The translations under genes and the position numbers were made by a program. Positions 1 to 9,400 of a stretch of DNA of 64,000 nt are shown here, one piece after another. This DNA comes from Terribacillus aidingensis (lineage in GTDB: Bacteria; Bacillota; Bacilli; Bacillales; Amphibacillaceae). Positions within the stretch are counted from its first letter, which is position 1; each line of letters starts with the position of its first letter. The stretch spans positions 716,001 to 780,000 of the forward strand of contig NZ_CP159996.1 of NCBI RefSeq assembly GCF_040703035.1, given 5' to 3'. A model generated the notes under the pieces. It had not been told where the DNA came from. It did not search any database and saw nothing but the letters and a program-made list of their open reading frames with translations.

Positions 1-1178
1 TTATTATTGGTATCATACTGGCTCTTACGATTCCGGATGCTGCACAGCCTGTCACAATATTGGGTACGTTGTTCGTTGGAGCTTTAAAGGCAATTGCGCC
101 AGTACTTGTACTGTTCTTAGTAACTGCAGCCATTGCACAGCATAAAAAAGGCAAGCAGACAAATATGAAGTCGATCATTGTGCTTTACCTTGTTGGTACA
201 TTTGCTGCTGCTGTTATTGCTGTAGTAGCCAGCTTCATTTTCCCTGTTAGTTTGTCTCTTGCTGACAGCCCGGAAGAAGTTGCAGCACCAGGCGGTATTG
301 CGGAAGTATTGCAGACATTGTTGCTAAATATTGTCGATAATCCCGTCAATGCAATCGTAAATGCAAACTATATCGGAATCCTGGCATGGGCAATTTTGTT
401 TGGATTGGCATTGCGTAATGCATCGGAAGCGACTAAGTCTGTTATATCTAACCTGTCAGATGCTGTTTCAAAAGTGGTGACATGGGTGATCAAGCTTGCG
501 CCTTTAGGTATCATGGGGCTGATTTTCCAATCCATTTCAGAAAATGGTCTGGGATCGTTGTTGAGCTACGGTAAGCTATTGGCTATCCTGCTTGGCTGTA
601 TGTTCTTTGTAGCCCTTGTGGTAAATCCGCTTATTGTTTACCTGCTTAGCAGGCAAAATCCTTACCCGCTAGTCCTTACATGCTTGAAGGAAAGTGGAAT
701 CACAGCTTTCTTCACAAGAAGTTCAGCTGCTAATATCCCGGTGAATATGAAGCTTAGCGAAAAACTAGGCCTTGATAAAGATACGTATTCTGTCTCCATA
801 CCGCTAGGCGCAACAATCAATATGGCGGGTGCAGCAGTCACAATTTCTGTTTTGACTCTAGCTGCAGTTCATACGCTTAATATCCAAGTCGACATCTTGA
901 CTGCTATTATCCTTAGTGTTCTTGCAGCTATCAGTGCCTGTGGTGCTTCCGGCGTTGCTGGCGGATCATTGCTATTGCTTCCGCTAACATGCAGTCTGTT
1001 CGGGATCCCTGCTGATGTAGCAATGCAAGTGGTAGGTGTAGGATTTATCATCGGTGTTGTACAGGATTCTGCTGAGACAGCGCTTAATTCCTCCACAGAT
1101 GTCGTCTTTACAGCTGCAGCTGAATATAGGAAGGAACGTAAAGAAAAGAAGAAATTAAAGATTAATCAAACAGCTTAA
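1..1178 (+). CDS. sstT: Serine/threonine:Na+ symporter SstT, 5'-truncated by window edge
   Basis: Member of the dicarboxylate/amino acid:cation symporter family, most like SstT, which takes up serine and threonine with sodium across the cytoplasmic membrane. The reading frame is already open at base 3, so the gene begins outside the window and the TTG at 60 is not its true start. Several hydrophobic membrane segments are visible. The family motif region [13 protein letters not shown] is followed by [10 protein letters not shown], and the late segment [20 protein letters not shown] matches the end of SstT-type carriers. The C-terminus is a short lysine-rich cytoplasmic tail. The gene is monocistronic at this end, with a strong terminator directly after the stop. 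The assignment to SstT rather than a GltP/DctP relative rests on these remembered motifs. Confidence 0.9.
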   Translation, partial: IIGIILALTIPDAAQPVTILGTLFVGALKAIAPVLVLFLVTAAIAQHKKGKQTNMKSIIVLYLVGTFAAAVIAVVASFIFPVSLSLADSPEEVAAPGGIAEVLQTLLLNIVDNPVNAIVNANYIGILAWAILFGLALRNASEATKSVISNLSDAVSKVVTWVIKLAPLGIMGLIFQSISENGLGSLLSYGKLLAILLGCMFFVALVVNPLIVYLLSRQNPYPLVLTCLKESGITAFFTRSSAANIPVNMKLSEKLGLDKDTYSVSIPLGATINMAGAAVTISVLTLAAVHTLNIQVDILTAIILSVLAAISACGASGVAGGSLLLLPLTCSLFGIPADVAMQVVGVGFIIGVVQDSAETALNSSTDVVFTAAAEYRKERKEKKKLKINQTA

Positions 1179-1181
1179 AAA

Positions 1182-1214
1182 AACTGCATCTTATCAAAGA
1201 TGCAGTTTTTTATT
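1182..1214 (+). terminator. Rho-independent terminator of sstT
   Basis: Inverted repeat AACTGCATCTT / AAGATGCAGTT with a short loop, followed at once by a T-run, a few bases after the sstT stop codon. Confidence 0.9.
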
Positions 1215-1451
1215 TAGAGAAAAGTTGATAAATACTTCTTTGTTATAATTAGTTAAAATATGTAAAAAATACTAGAATAATGGAGAAAAAAAACACATGG
1301 TTTATATCAGAATAGTAAAGAACTCAGAAGAAACAATTGCTTGAGGGATTTTTATTTCCTGTTCAAAATAGTGCAGTTTAAAGTAATAAAAAGACATAGG
1401 GGATTTTAGGTACAATTAAAGTACAGGTTTTTGGAAGTGGAGGAGATTGTT

Positions 1452-1952
1452 TTGTTAATTAGAGAGATAAGGGTTGAAGACGCAGAGAACTTGATAAGTC
1501 TAATAAAGGAGGTTGAGAAAACCTCCGAGTTTATGCTTATGGAAGCTGGAGAAAGAAAAACCACTCCCAAACAACAACAAAAGCAACTAGAACGGATTAA
1601 ACAACAAAGTAATTCAACAATATTTGTGGCTGAAGAAGAAGGCAAGTTAGTTGGATATTTAATTGCTATGGGCGGAAGCGTAAAAAGAACACAACATTCT
1701 GCTTATCTTGTTATAGGTGTACTACTAGAATATAGAGGAAAAGGGATAGGAGCAAAATTATTTGATAACGTGACTAAGTGGGCTCCAAAGCATAATATAA
1801 CACGATTAGAGCTAACTGCAGTTACCGAAAACAATGCTGGAGTGGCACTATACAAGAGAAGTGGATTCGATATAGAAGGAACGAAAAGAAACTCACTAGT
1901 TATAGACGGTAGGGCTTTTAATGAGTATTATATGGCAAAACTTATGGAATAA
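1452..1952 (+). CDS. GNAT family N-acetyltransferase
   Basis: Predicted acetyl-CoA-dependent N-acetyltransferase of 166 residues; the substrate is unknown. The acetyl-CoA binding loop is visible as LEYRGKGIGAKLF (R/Q-x-x-G-x-G/A motif), followed by the typical strand and helix ending in ENNAGVALYKRSGFDIEG. The start is taken as TTG at 1452 because GGAGGA lies seven bases upstream; a TTG at 1431 in the same frame has no such site. The gene stands alone between sstT and a LysR regulator. It is clearly more AT-rich than the sugar operons further on, which may mark a separate history, though this is only an impression. Confidence 0.85.
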   Translation: MLIREIRVEDAENLISLIKEVEKTSEFMLMEAGERKTTPKQQQKQLERIKQQSNSTIFVAEEEGKLVGYLIAMGGSVKRTQHSAYLVIGVLLEYRGKGIGAKLFDNVTKWAPKHNITRLELTAVTENNAGVALYKRSGFDIEGTKRNSLVIDGRAFNEYYMAKLME

Positions 1953-1970
1953 GCAGATAAAAGCAATCCT

Positions 1971-2007
1971 AAGAACAGTTTCGTTTTCACAAAACGAAGC
2001 TGTTCTT
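1971..2007. terminator. Long hairpin after the GNAT gene
   Basis: Near-perfect inverted repeat of about 17 bases (AAGAACAG...TTCGTTTT with its complement) around CAC. There is no long T-run after it on the + strand, so it is a likely but imperfect terminator. Confidence 0.6.
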
Positions 2008-2159
2008 GTATGTCGGTAATACCCAGAATATCCCCCTTAAAGTTATTATAGCAGCTTCAAGTTTCTATATATTTTCATAATAGGATCGTCTGCATCACCC
2101 CAATAGTAAAGAATTATTGGTAATATACGTTCCTAATAATATTAACGAAAACAGGTTTT

Positions 2160-3047
2160 TCATAAATTTTCTCGATGAAAATGCTCCACAATATATTGCT
2201 TAAACTTCTCCGCAATAGGAGATAAAAACTTCCCTTCCATACTAGCGATACCGATTGTTCGTTCACACTTTGGGGAGTTTATACGAACCTTAGCGATTTT
2301 CGTTCGATCCAAACTTTTAACATCAGGAAGGATGGAAATGCCCATCCCTGCTCCGACGAAACCGGCAATCGTCGTTACCTCTTCGCCTTCAAACATAATT
2401 TTAGGAACAAGACCAACCTGTTCGAAGATAGAATCAATTGTTACGCGTAATGCGTAGCCTTCTTCCATTAGAATAAAGGGCTCGTCTGCAATTTCTTCTA
2501 AAGTGATGGATTCTCGATTGGCCAATGGATGATTTTTTGGGAAGAACAAGAATAGTTCCTCCTGCCATAACGTAGTCCATGCCATTTTGGATTCCATAGG
2601 GAATGATGCGAGCAGGCAGAGATCCAGGTTGCCGGATTGCAAGTTCTCCAGCAGCCAATTCGAATGGTTTTGCTTCAAATGAAAACGTACGTGCGGATAT
2701 TCCTTTTTGAATGCTGCAATTATATTAGGGACGATTGTTGTTCCGAGTGTGTGCAGAAATCCAAGTGAAATTTCTCCTTTATCCGGGTCAAGCAAAGACT
2801 GGATTTCATCTTTTCCTTCCTGGAATTCCTTTAAGATGAGATCGACTCGTCTTAATAGTAGTTCTCCGTACTTATTCAATTTAATTGTTCTGCCTTGACG
2901 GTCAAATAGCGGGGTGCCAATTTGACCTTCCAGTCGAGAAATCGAGCGGGAGAGAGCAGGCTGTGTGATGGATAGAATCTGCGCGGCTCTTGTAACATGC
3001 TGTTCACGTGCTAGTGTTTGGAAGTATTCGAGTTGTTCCCATTCCAT
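2160..3047 (-). CDS. LysR-type transcriptional regulator (YybE-like)
   Basis: DNA-binding regulator of 295 residues. The N-terminal winged helix-turn-helix reads MEWEQLEYFQTLAREQHVTR...ITQPALSRSISRLE, followed by the periplasmic-binding-protein-like effector domain (about residues 90-290). The start is set at 3047 because a GGAGG site sits about eight bases upstream on the minus strand; an in-frame ATG at 3062 overlaps that site. It is divergent from fumC, so it may control fumC and itself, but the family is large and the inducer cannot be read from sequence. Closest remembered relative is B. subtilis YybE. Confidence 0.88.
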   Translation of the reverse strand: MEWEQLEYFQTLAREQHVTRAAQILSITQPALSRSISRLEGQIGTPLFDRQGRTIKLNKYGELLLRRVDLILKEFQEGKDEIQSLLDPDKGEISLGFLHTLGTTIVPNIIAAFKKEYPHVRFHLKQNHSNWLLENLQSGNLDLCLLASFPMESKMAWTTLWQEELFLFFPKNHPLANRESITLEEIADEPFILMEEGYALRVTIDSIFEQVGLVPKIMFEGEEVTTIAGFVGAGMGISILPDVKSLDRTKIAKVRINSPKCERTIGIASMEGKFLSPIAEKFKQYIVEHFHRENL

Positions 3048-3060
3048 GCTGTAAGCCTCC

Positions 3061-3110
3061 ATTTATTATGTATTACATAGAGTAATTAAAAACATATTTA
3101 TTATGCATTA
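3061..3110. promoter_or_regulatory. Direct repeats in the LysR-fumC divergent promoter region
   Basis: Two 15-base copies, ATTTATTATGTATTA at 3061 and ATTTATTATGCATTA at 3096, differ by one base and start 35 bases apart. They lie between the two divergent start codons, where a LysR protein would be expected to bind. The binding role is inferred. Confidence 0.45.
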
Positions 3111-3181
3111 TACATTATACAGTTAGAGTGTTACGATTTTTAAAGTGGTACAAAGATATAGGAAATCTGAGGAGGATTACC

Positions 3182-4570
3182 ATGGATTATAGAATCGAAA
3201 AAGATACTTTTGGGGAAGTAAAGGTACCAGCGGATAAATTCTGGGGTGCACAAACACAGCGAAGTAAAGAGAATTTTAAAATAGGATCAGAAAGAATGCC
3301 AGAGCGTGTAGTGAAAGCTTTCGCTATATTAAAGCGCAGTACGGCGATTGCAAATCAGCGCCTAGGAAATCTGGACAAAGAAAAAGCGGACGCTATTGTA
3401 ACGGTCTGTGATGACATTCTTACAGGTAAGTACGATGACAATTTCCCGCTTGTGGTGTGGCAGACTGGAAGCGGCACGCAATCTAATATGAACATGAATG
3501 AAGTGGTTGCAAACCTTGCTACTGCTTTGCTGAAGGAAAAAGGTTCGGATGCAGTGGTACATCCGAATGATGATGTGAACCGCAGTCAGAGCTCGAATGA
3601 TACATTCCCGACAGCAATGCACGTTGCAGGCGTGCTGGCTGTTTATGAACAGCTGCTCCCGGCAGTGGAACAGCTGCGCAACACGCTGAATAAAAAGGCG
3701 GAAACATTCCAAAGTATCGTGAAAATCGGCCGTACACATCTGCAGGATGCTACACCGTTAACGCTTGGCCAGGAGATCAGTGGCTGGGTGCATATGCTGG
3801 ATCGATCAAAAGAAATGATTACAGAAGCTACTGAAAAATTGCGTGCCTTGGCAATCGGGGGTACAGCAGTTGGAACAGGCATCAATGCTCATCCACAGTT
3901 TGGTGACACTGTAGCGGAAGAAATCACTAACCTTACAGAACAAAAATTCATTAGTTCACCGAACAAATTCCATGCGCTAACAAGCCATGATGAGATGACA
4001 TATGCCCATGGAGCATTGAAGGCACTAGCTGCCGATTTGATGAAAATCGCCAATGATGTACGCTGGCTGGCGAGCGGTCCTCGCTGTGGCATCGGCGAAA
4101 TTATCATTCCTGCAAATGAGCCAGGCAGCTCTATCATGCCTGGGAAAGTCAACCCAACTCAATGTGAAGCATTGACGATGGTAGCAGCCCAAGTTATGGG
4201 AAATGACGCAACAATCGGATTTGCAGCAAGTCAGGGTAATTTCGAACTGAATGTATTTAAACCAGTGATTATTTATAACTTCCTGCAGTCTGTTCAGCTA
4301 TTAAGCGACAGCATGGTATCCTTCCATGATAACTGTGCAGTAGGCATTGAGCCGGATGAACAAACAATTCAGGATAATCTAACGAACTCCTTGATGCTAG
4401 TAACTGCATTAAATCCACATATCGGTTACGAAAACGCAGCGAAAATAGCTAAGCTTGCACATAAAGAAGGACTAACACTGAAAGAGGCTGCTGTTCAGCT
4501 TGAACTGCTCACAGAAGAGCAGTTTGATGAGATGGTGAAGCCTGAGGAAATGGTTAAACCGAATATCTAA
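3182..4570 (+). CDS. fumC: Class II fumarate hydratase
   Basis: Fumarase C, 462 residues, interconverts fumarate and L-malate in the citric acid cycle, as a cytoplasmic homotetramer without iron-sulfur cluster. The sequence shows the whole family layout: FWGAQTQRS near the N-terminus, [29 protein letters not shown], and the signature [11 protein letters not shown] at about residue 315. The length is normal. The start is the ATG at 3182 with GAGGAGG just upstream; the frame is open further upstream but without a ribosome binding site. The gene is divergent from the LysR gene and ends at a strong terminator, so it is probably monocistronic. The active-site serine of the SS loop in GSSIMPGK is present. 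Confidence 0.97.
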   Translation: MDYRIEKDTFGEVKVPADKFWGAQTQRSKENFKIGSERMPERVVKAFAILKRSTAIANQRLGNLDKEKADAIVTVCDDILTGKYDDNFPLVVWQTGSGTQSNMNMNEVVANLATALLKEKGSDAVVHPNDDVNRSQSSNDTFPTAMHVAGVLAVYEQLLPAVEQLRNTLNKKAETFQSIVKIGRTHLQDATPLTLGQEISGWVHMLDRSKEMITEATEKLRALAIGGTAVGTGINAHPQFGDTVAEEITNLTEQKFISSPNKFHALTSHDEMTYAHGALKALAADLMKIANDVRWLASGPRCGIGEIIIPANEPGSSIMPGKVNPTQCEALTMVAAQVMGNDATIGFAASQGNFELNVFKPVIIYNFLQSVQLLSDSMVSFHDNCAVGIEPDEQTIQDNLTNSLMLVTALNPHIGYENAAKIAKLAHKEGLTLKEAAVQLELLTEEQFDEMVKPEEMVKPNI

Positions 4571-4582
4571 TATATGACATAT

Positions 4583-4625
4583 AAAAAGCAACCAGGTCGC
4601 CTAGCCGCACTTGGTTGCTTTTCTA
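4583..4625. terminator. Bidirectional terminator between fumC and the convergent small gene
   Basis: AAAAAGCAACCA pairs with TGGTTGCTTTT around an 18-base loop region, with A-run on one side and T-run on the other, so it can serve fumC on the + strand and the convergent gene on the - strand. Confidence 0.8.
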
Positions 4626-4714
4626 TGAATAAAGATATTGAATTAATTCAGCTCAGTTATCCGAAGCATGTACTGAAGTTCCTTCCAAACGCTATTGCTG
4701 TAGCTGTCATCAAA

Positions 4715-4999
4715 TCATTGTATATGCTGCGTTATATTCTCCCACTGCTCAAGAAGTATAGGGTGTATTTCTGTCGTATCTGCTATGTTGTACACAATGC
4801 TAAGGAAGTCGAGCGTTTCGTTTAATAGATAGATTTCTTTTATTGTAAGGAGAACATCGATGATACCCGGAATAGCTACAAACGCATCTGAGGAAGAGAG
4901 TCCCTTTGTTAACTCCTCATAACAATCACTAAAATACCATTCATTCTTTTCTAACTCTGTCTCCCAATCATCAAATACCCTCATCAATTCTTTTCTCAT
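4715..4999 (-). CDS. Unrecognised small acidic protein, probably shortened by an in-frame TGA
   Basis: A 94-residue protein starting MRKELMRVFDDWETE, not recognised as a known family. It begins one base after the stop of the GntR gene on the same strand, so it is probably cotranscribed and translationally coupled with it. It is acidic and helical in composition, with several tryptophans and tyrosines. The frame does not end convincingly at the TGA (4715-4717). It stays open for 23 further codons, reading FDDSYSNSVWKELQYMLRI and a few more residues, to a TAA at 4643, just before the shared terminator. This suggests a nonsense mutation that removed the C-terminus. No function can be given. Confidence 0.55.
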   Translation of the reverse strand: MRKELMRVFDDWETELEKNEWYFSDCYEELTKGLSSSDAFVAIPGIIDVLLTIKEIYLLNETLDFLSIVYNIADTTEIHPILLEQWENITQHIQ

Positions 5000-5000
5000 C

Positions 5001-5708
5001 TTACAAAGAATACCCCGTCGACTGGAAGAAGAACTGAGACTGCTCGTAATTATACGAAATTCGGGAGAAGTCAAAAGGAAGACCATTGTTCAAATAAAAA
5101 ATTGTCTCCACGAAAAGTTTTGGATCACCGGCAAGAAGTCCAAGATGCTGTGCTTCATCTTCATTCAGCTTCTGGATATGTACGTACATATCGGAAAAAC
5201 CGATTTTAGCACCTAAGCCATTGCTGATGTAGTCAAAGATAGACCCGGTTGCAATTTCGTTATTCAGATAGGTGACAATTGCTTTATTGTAGTAGGATTC
5301 TTCGAGACAAAGTGTTTGTCCGTTGATATAACGTATCCGTTTGACGTAATAGACATCGTCTTCCGGGTCTATTTTTAGGTTGAAGGCTACTTCTGATGAT
5401 GGTTTCCGGATATCGAGCTCCAGCACTTTTGCTGTAATGTCGAATCCGCTCAGCTCGTCACTGAAGCCTTGATTAGAGAAGCTGATGTAGCCTTTACGAT
5501 TGCGGCGCCGAACGAAAATGCCGCTGCCGCGCACTTGATAGATGAATCCTTTTCGTTCAAGCAGGCTGAGTGCTTTGATGACGGTGCTTTTACTGGTTTT
5601 ATATTGGGACATCAAGGTTTCTAGTACAGGGAGCTTGGTGCCCTGAGGTAGATCATTCTTCTCGATATCCTGTTGTATTTCATTGGCGATTTGCTGATAT
5701 TTAAGCAT
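5001..5708 (-). CDS. GntR/HutC-family regulator of the beta-glucoside PTS genes
   Basis: Transcriptional regulator of 235 residues. An N-terminal GntR winged helix (LKYQQIANEIQQDIE, then SKSTVIKALSLLERKGFI and VRGSGIFV) is joined to a C-terminal UTRA effector domain (about 80-230), which in this family senses phosphorylated sugars. It is divergent from bglP, and an 18-base perfect palindrome fills the spacer of the bglP promoter. The simplest reading is a repressor of bglP and the 6-phospho-beta-glucosidase, released by a phospho-beta-glucoside. This is inferred from position and family. Relatives include B. subtilis YydK and GmuR. Confidence 0.88.
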   Translation of the reverse strand: MLKYQQIANEIQQDIEKNDLPQGTKLPVLETLMSQYKTSKSTVIKALSLLERKGFIYQVRGSGIFVRRRNRKGYISFSNQGFSDELSGFDITAKVLELDIRKPSSEVAFNLKIDPEDDVYYVKRIRYINGQTLCLEESYYNKAIVTYLNNEIATGSIFDYISNGLGAKIGFSDMYVHIQKLNEDEAQHLGLLAGDPKLFVETIFYLNNGLPFDFSRISYNYEQSQFFFQSTGYSL

Positions 5709-5812
5709 AGCTACATTCCTTATTTGTTTAGATAGAGCGATTTTAGCATACTGTGCACTTTACGAAAACCCTACTTTTTTAATAGTATCTATTAAATTTT
5801 ATTAGTTTGTAC

Positions 5813-5854
5813 TTGATAAATTATACCGGTATAATTATAATGTAAGCGTATACT
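5813..5854 (+). promoter_or_regulatory. bglP promoter with GntR operator and cre box
   Basis: A sigma-A promoter, TTGATA (5813-5818) and TATAAT (5836-5841) with 17-base spacing. The spacer is filled by the perfect palindrome AATTATACCGGTATAATT (5819-5836), a likely GntR operator. Directly downstream, ATGTAAGCGTATACT (5840-5854) fits the CcpA cre consensus at every fixed position. The layout predicts repression by the GntR protein and by carbon catabolite control. Confidence 0.85.
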
Positions 5855-5875
5855 AAAGAAAAAGAGGTGTTCCAA

Positions 5876-7777
5876 GTGGCTGAAAAAGTAAGGGATTATC
5901 CAAAACTTGCTGGAGATATATTGGAGGCTGTCGGTGGTGAAGAGAATATTGTAAACGCTACCCGCTGTGCGACTCGCTTGCGTTTAGTGCTGAAACGATC
6001 TAAGCTTTCTGCTAAACAAGAGGTTAATAGTTTACCAGGTGTTATTACAGTAGTGGAAAATAACGGGCAATTCCAAGTAGTTATTGGTCAGCATGTCGGT
6101 GATGTATACGATGAGTTTGCTAAACTCGTGAATTTAGACATATCTGATTCGGATGAAGATACGCCTAAAGGTTCAATCTTGAATCGTGTCATTGCAACAA
6201 TGTCTGCTGTATTTGCACCATTCATCTATATATTGGCGGCTGCAGGTATTCTGCAAGGTGCACTTATTCTAATCAACTTGCCATTCCCGAGCTTTGAAGA
6301 TACAAGTACGTATCAGGTTATAAGTTTCATTTCATGGGCGCCTTTTACTTTCTTGCCGATTTTTATTGCTATAACAGCGTCTAGACATTTCAAGTCGAAC
6401 ATGTATATTGCTGTTGCGGCTACAGCGGCACTTGTAAGTCCTGACTGGGCAACGATGGCAGCGAGCATTGGAGAAGGAAACAGCATGAACTTCCTTGGCC
6501 TGCCGCTTACAGAGACTACGTATACGTCATCTGTTCTGCCGCCACTATTCCTAGTATGGATTCTTTCTTACTTGGAACGCTTCTTGAACAAACGGATCCA
6601 TGAGGTGGTTCGTCCAATTATTGTGCCACTAATAAGTATTTTAGTTATGGTCCCGCTGACATTAGTCGTAATCGGACCAATTACGACATTAGGTGCAAAT
6701 GGAATTGCGAACGGATACAATTTCTTGGCTGAATATGCACCATGGCTTGCAGGAGCAATCATCGGCGCATTCTGGCAGGTAATCGTAATCTTCGGTGTAC
6801 ACTGGGGTATTACACCGCTTGCTTTGGCGAACTATGATTTATACGGTCGTGATTCGTTCCAGGCTTATCAAACAATCGCCGTTATTGCACAAGTCGGAGC
6901 CGTTATTGGTGTTATATTAAAAGCGAAAAGTAAAGAAGTGAAAAGAATTGGTACTTCTGCGGGGATTACGGGTATCTTCGGAATTACGGAACCAGCAATC
7001 TATGGTGTAACACTGCGCTTCAAGAAGCCATTCATCATTGGTTGTATATCTGGTGCAGTTGGTGCCATCGTGGCAAGTTTCTTCAATCCATATTACTTCG
7101 CATATGCAGGATTGCCTGGTCCATTAACGATTGTGAACGGTATTAGTCCAGATTTCCCTATGAGTTTTTGGGGCATTCTGATTGGGGTTGCAATTGCAAT
7201 CGTGCTGCCAATCATTCTAATCCAGATTTTTGGTTTCGGAGAAGATGCTGCAGAACAAGCTGATAGCAGTGTGGCAGCAGATAAAGGAGAAGCTAAAGCA
7301 GAAGTTTCTGCAGCAGAAAACAATGAAGAAGTGGTTCGTGCTCCGCTAAGCGGCAAATTGTTTGCTTTGGAAGAAGTGCCGGATGAAGTGTTCGCTTCAG
7401 GAGCCATGGGTAAAGGATTGGCAATTGAGCCAAATGATAATAAGGTCTATGCGCCATTTGAAGGATCCATTGTCATGGTAGCGCCAAGCAAGCATGCAAT
7501 TGGATTACGTTCCAAGTTTGGCATGGAAATGTTGATTCATGTAGGTCTTGATACAGTGAAACTGAATGGGGAGCCATTCACGCTGCATGTGAAAGAGGGA
7601 GACAAAGTAAAAAAAGGCGATGTACTGAGTGAATTTGATATCAAAGCTATAAAAGCAGCAGGGGTAAAAACAATTACGCCAGTCATTGTGACCAATCCTG
7701 CCAATTATAAAGAAATCATCATTGATGAAACAGAAACAGCGACACAAGGCGATGACTTGCTGACGGTCGTGAAATAG
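5876..7777 (+). CDS. bglP: PTS beta-glucoside-specific enzyme IIBCA
   Basis: Membrane permease of 633 residues that imports and phosphorylates aryl-beta-glucosides such as salicin or arbutin. Domain order is EIIB (about 1-90, with phosphoacceptor Cys31 in NATRCATRLRL), the multi-pass EIIC domain (about 105-455), an alanine- and glutamate-rich linker, and a C-terminal EIIA domain (His555 in MEMLIHVGLDTV). This is the full BglP/BglF architecture. GTG at 5876 is preferred as start because AGAGGTG lies seven bases upstream; the in-frame GTG at 5867 overlaps that site. The 6-phospho-beta-glucosidase follows after 12 bases. Its EIIA domain could also phosphorylate the EIIA-less EIICB at 58.9 kb; that is speculation. 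Confidence 0.95.
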   Translation: MAEKVRDYPKLAGDILEAVGGEENIVNATRCATRLRLVLKRSKLSAKQEVNSLPGVITVVENNGQFQVVIGQHVGDVYDEFAKLVNLDISDSDEDTPKGSILNRVIATMSAVFAPFIYILAAAGILQGALILINLPFPSFEDTSTYQVISFISWAPFTFLPIFIAITASRHFKSNMYIAVAATAALVSPDWATMAASIGEGNSMNFLGLPLTETTYTSSVLPPLFLVWILSYLERFLNKRIHEVVRPIIVPLISILVMVPLTLVVIGPITTLGANGIANGYNFLAEYAPWLAGAIIGAFWQVIVIFGVHWGITPLALANYDLYGRDSFQAYQTIAVIAQVGAVIGVILKAKSKEVKRIGTSAGITGIFGITEPAIYGVTLRFKKPFIIGCISGAVGAIVASFFNPYYFAYAGLPGPLTIVNGISPDFPMSFWGILIGVAIAIVLPIILIQIFGFGEDAAEQADSSVAADKGEAKAEVSAAENNEEVVRAPLSGKLFALEEVPDEVFASGAMGKGLAIEPNDNKVYAPFEGSIVMVAPSKHAIGLRSKFGMEMLIHVGLDTVKLNGEPFTLHVKEGDKVKKGDVLSEFDIKAIKAAGVKTITPVIVTNPANYKEIIIDETETATQGDDLLTVVK

Positions 7778-9229
<1,452 letters not shown>

Positions 9230-9239
9230 AACTAGTTGA

Positions 9240-9275
9240 CCTTGGATGGAGAGTGCTCCTTCCAAGGTTTTTTGA
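9240..9275 (+). terminator. Terminator of the bgl operon
   Basis: CCTTGGA-T-GGAG pairs with CTCC-T-TCCAAGG around AGTG and is followed by TTTTTTG. Confidence 0.88.
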
Positions 9276-9357
9276 TCTCATTTTAGGTACAAATAAAGTG
9301 ATTATCCCAATCTTGTAAAGAGGGACATACAACTTTTGTACTCAATCACCAGTCAAA

Positions 9358-9372
9358 ATGTAAGCGCTTTAA
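9358..9372 (+). promoter_or_regulatory. cre box upstream of the ascorbate-type PTS operon
   Basis: ATGTAAGCGCTTTAA matches the CcpA cre consensus with one mismatch near its 3' end. It lies about 29 bases before the start codon of the PRD regulator, so it probably subjects the whole operon to catabolite repression. Confidence 0.7.
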
Positions 9373-9400
9373 TATAGAATGGAACCAGGAGGTGAATCCA

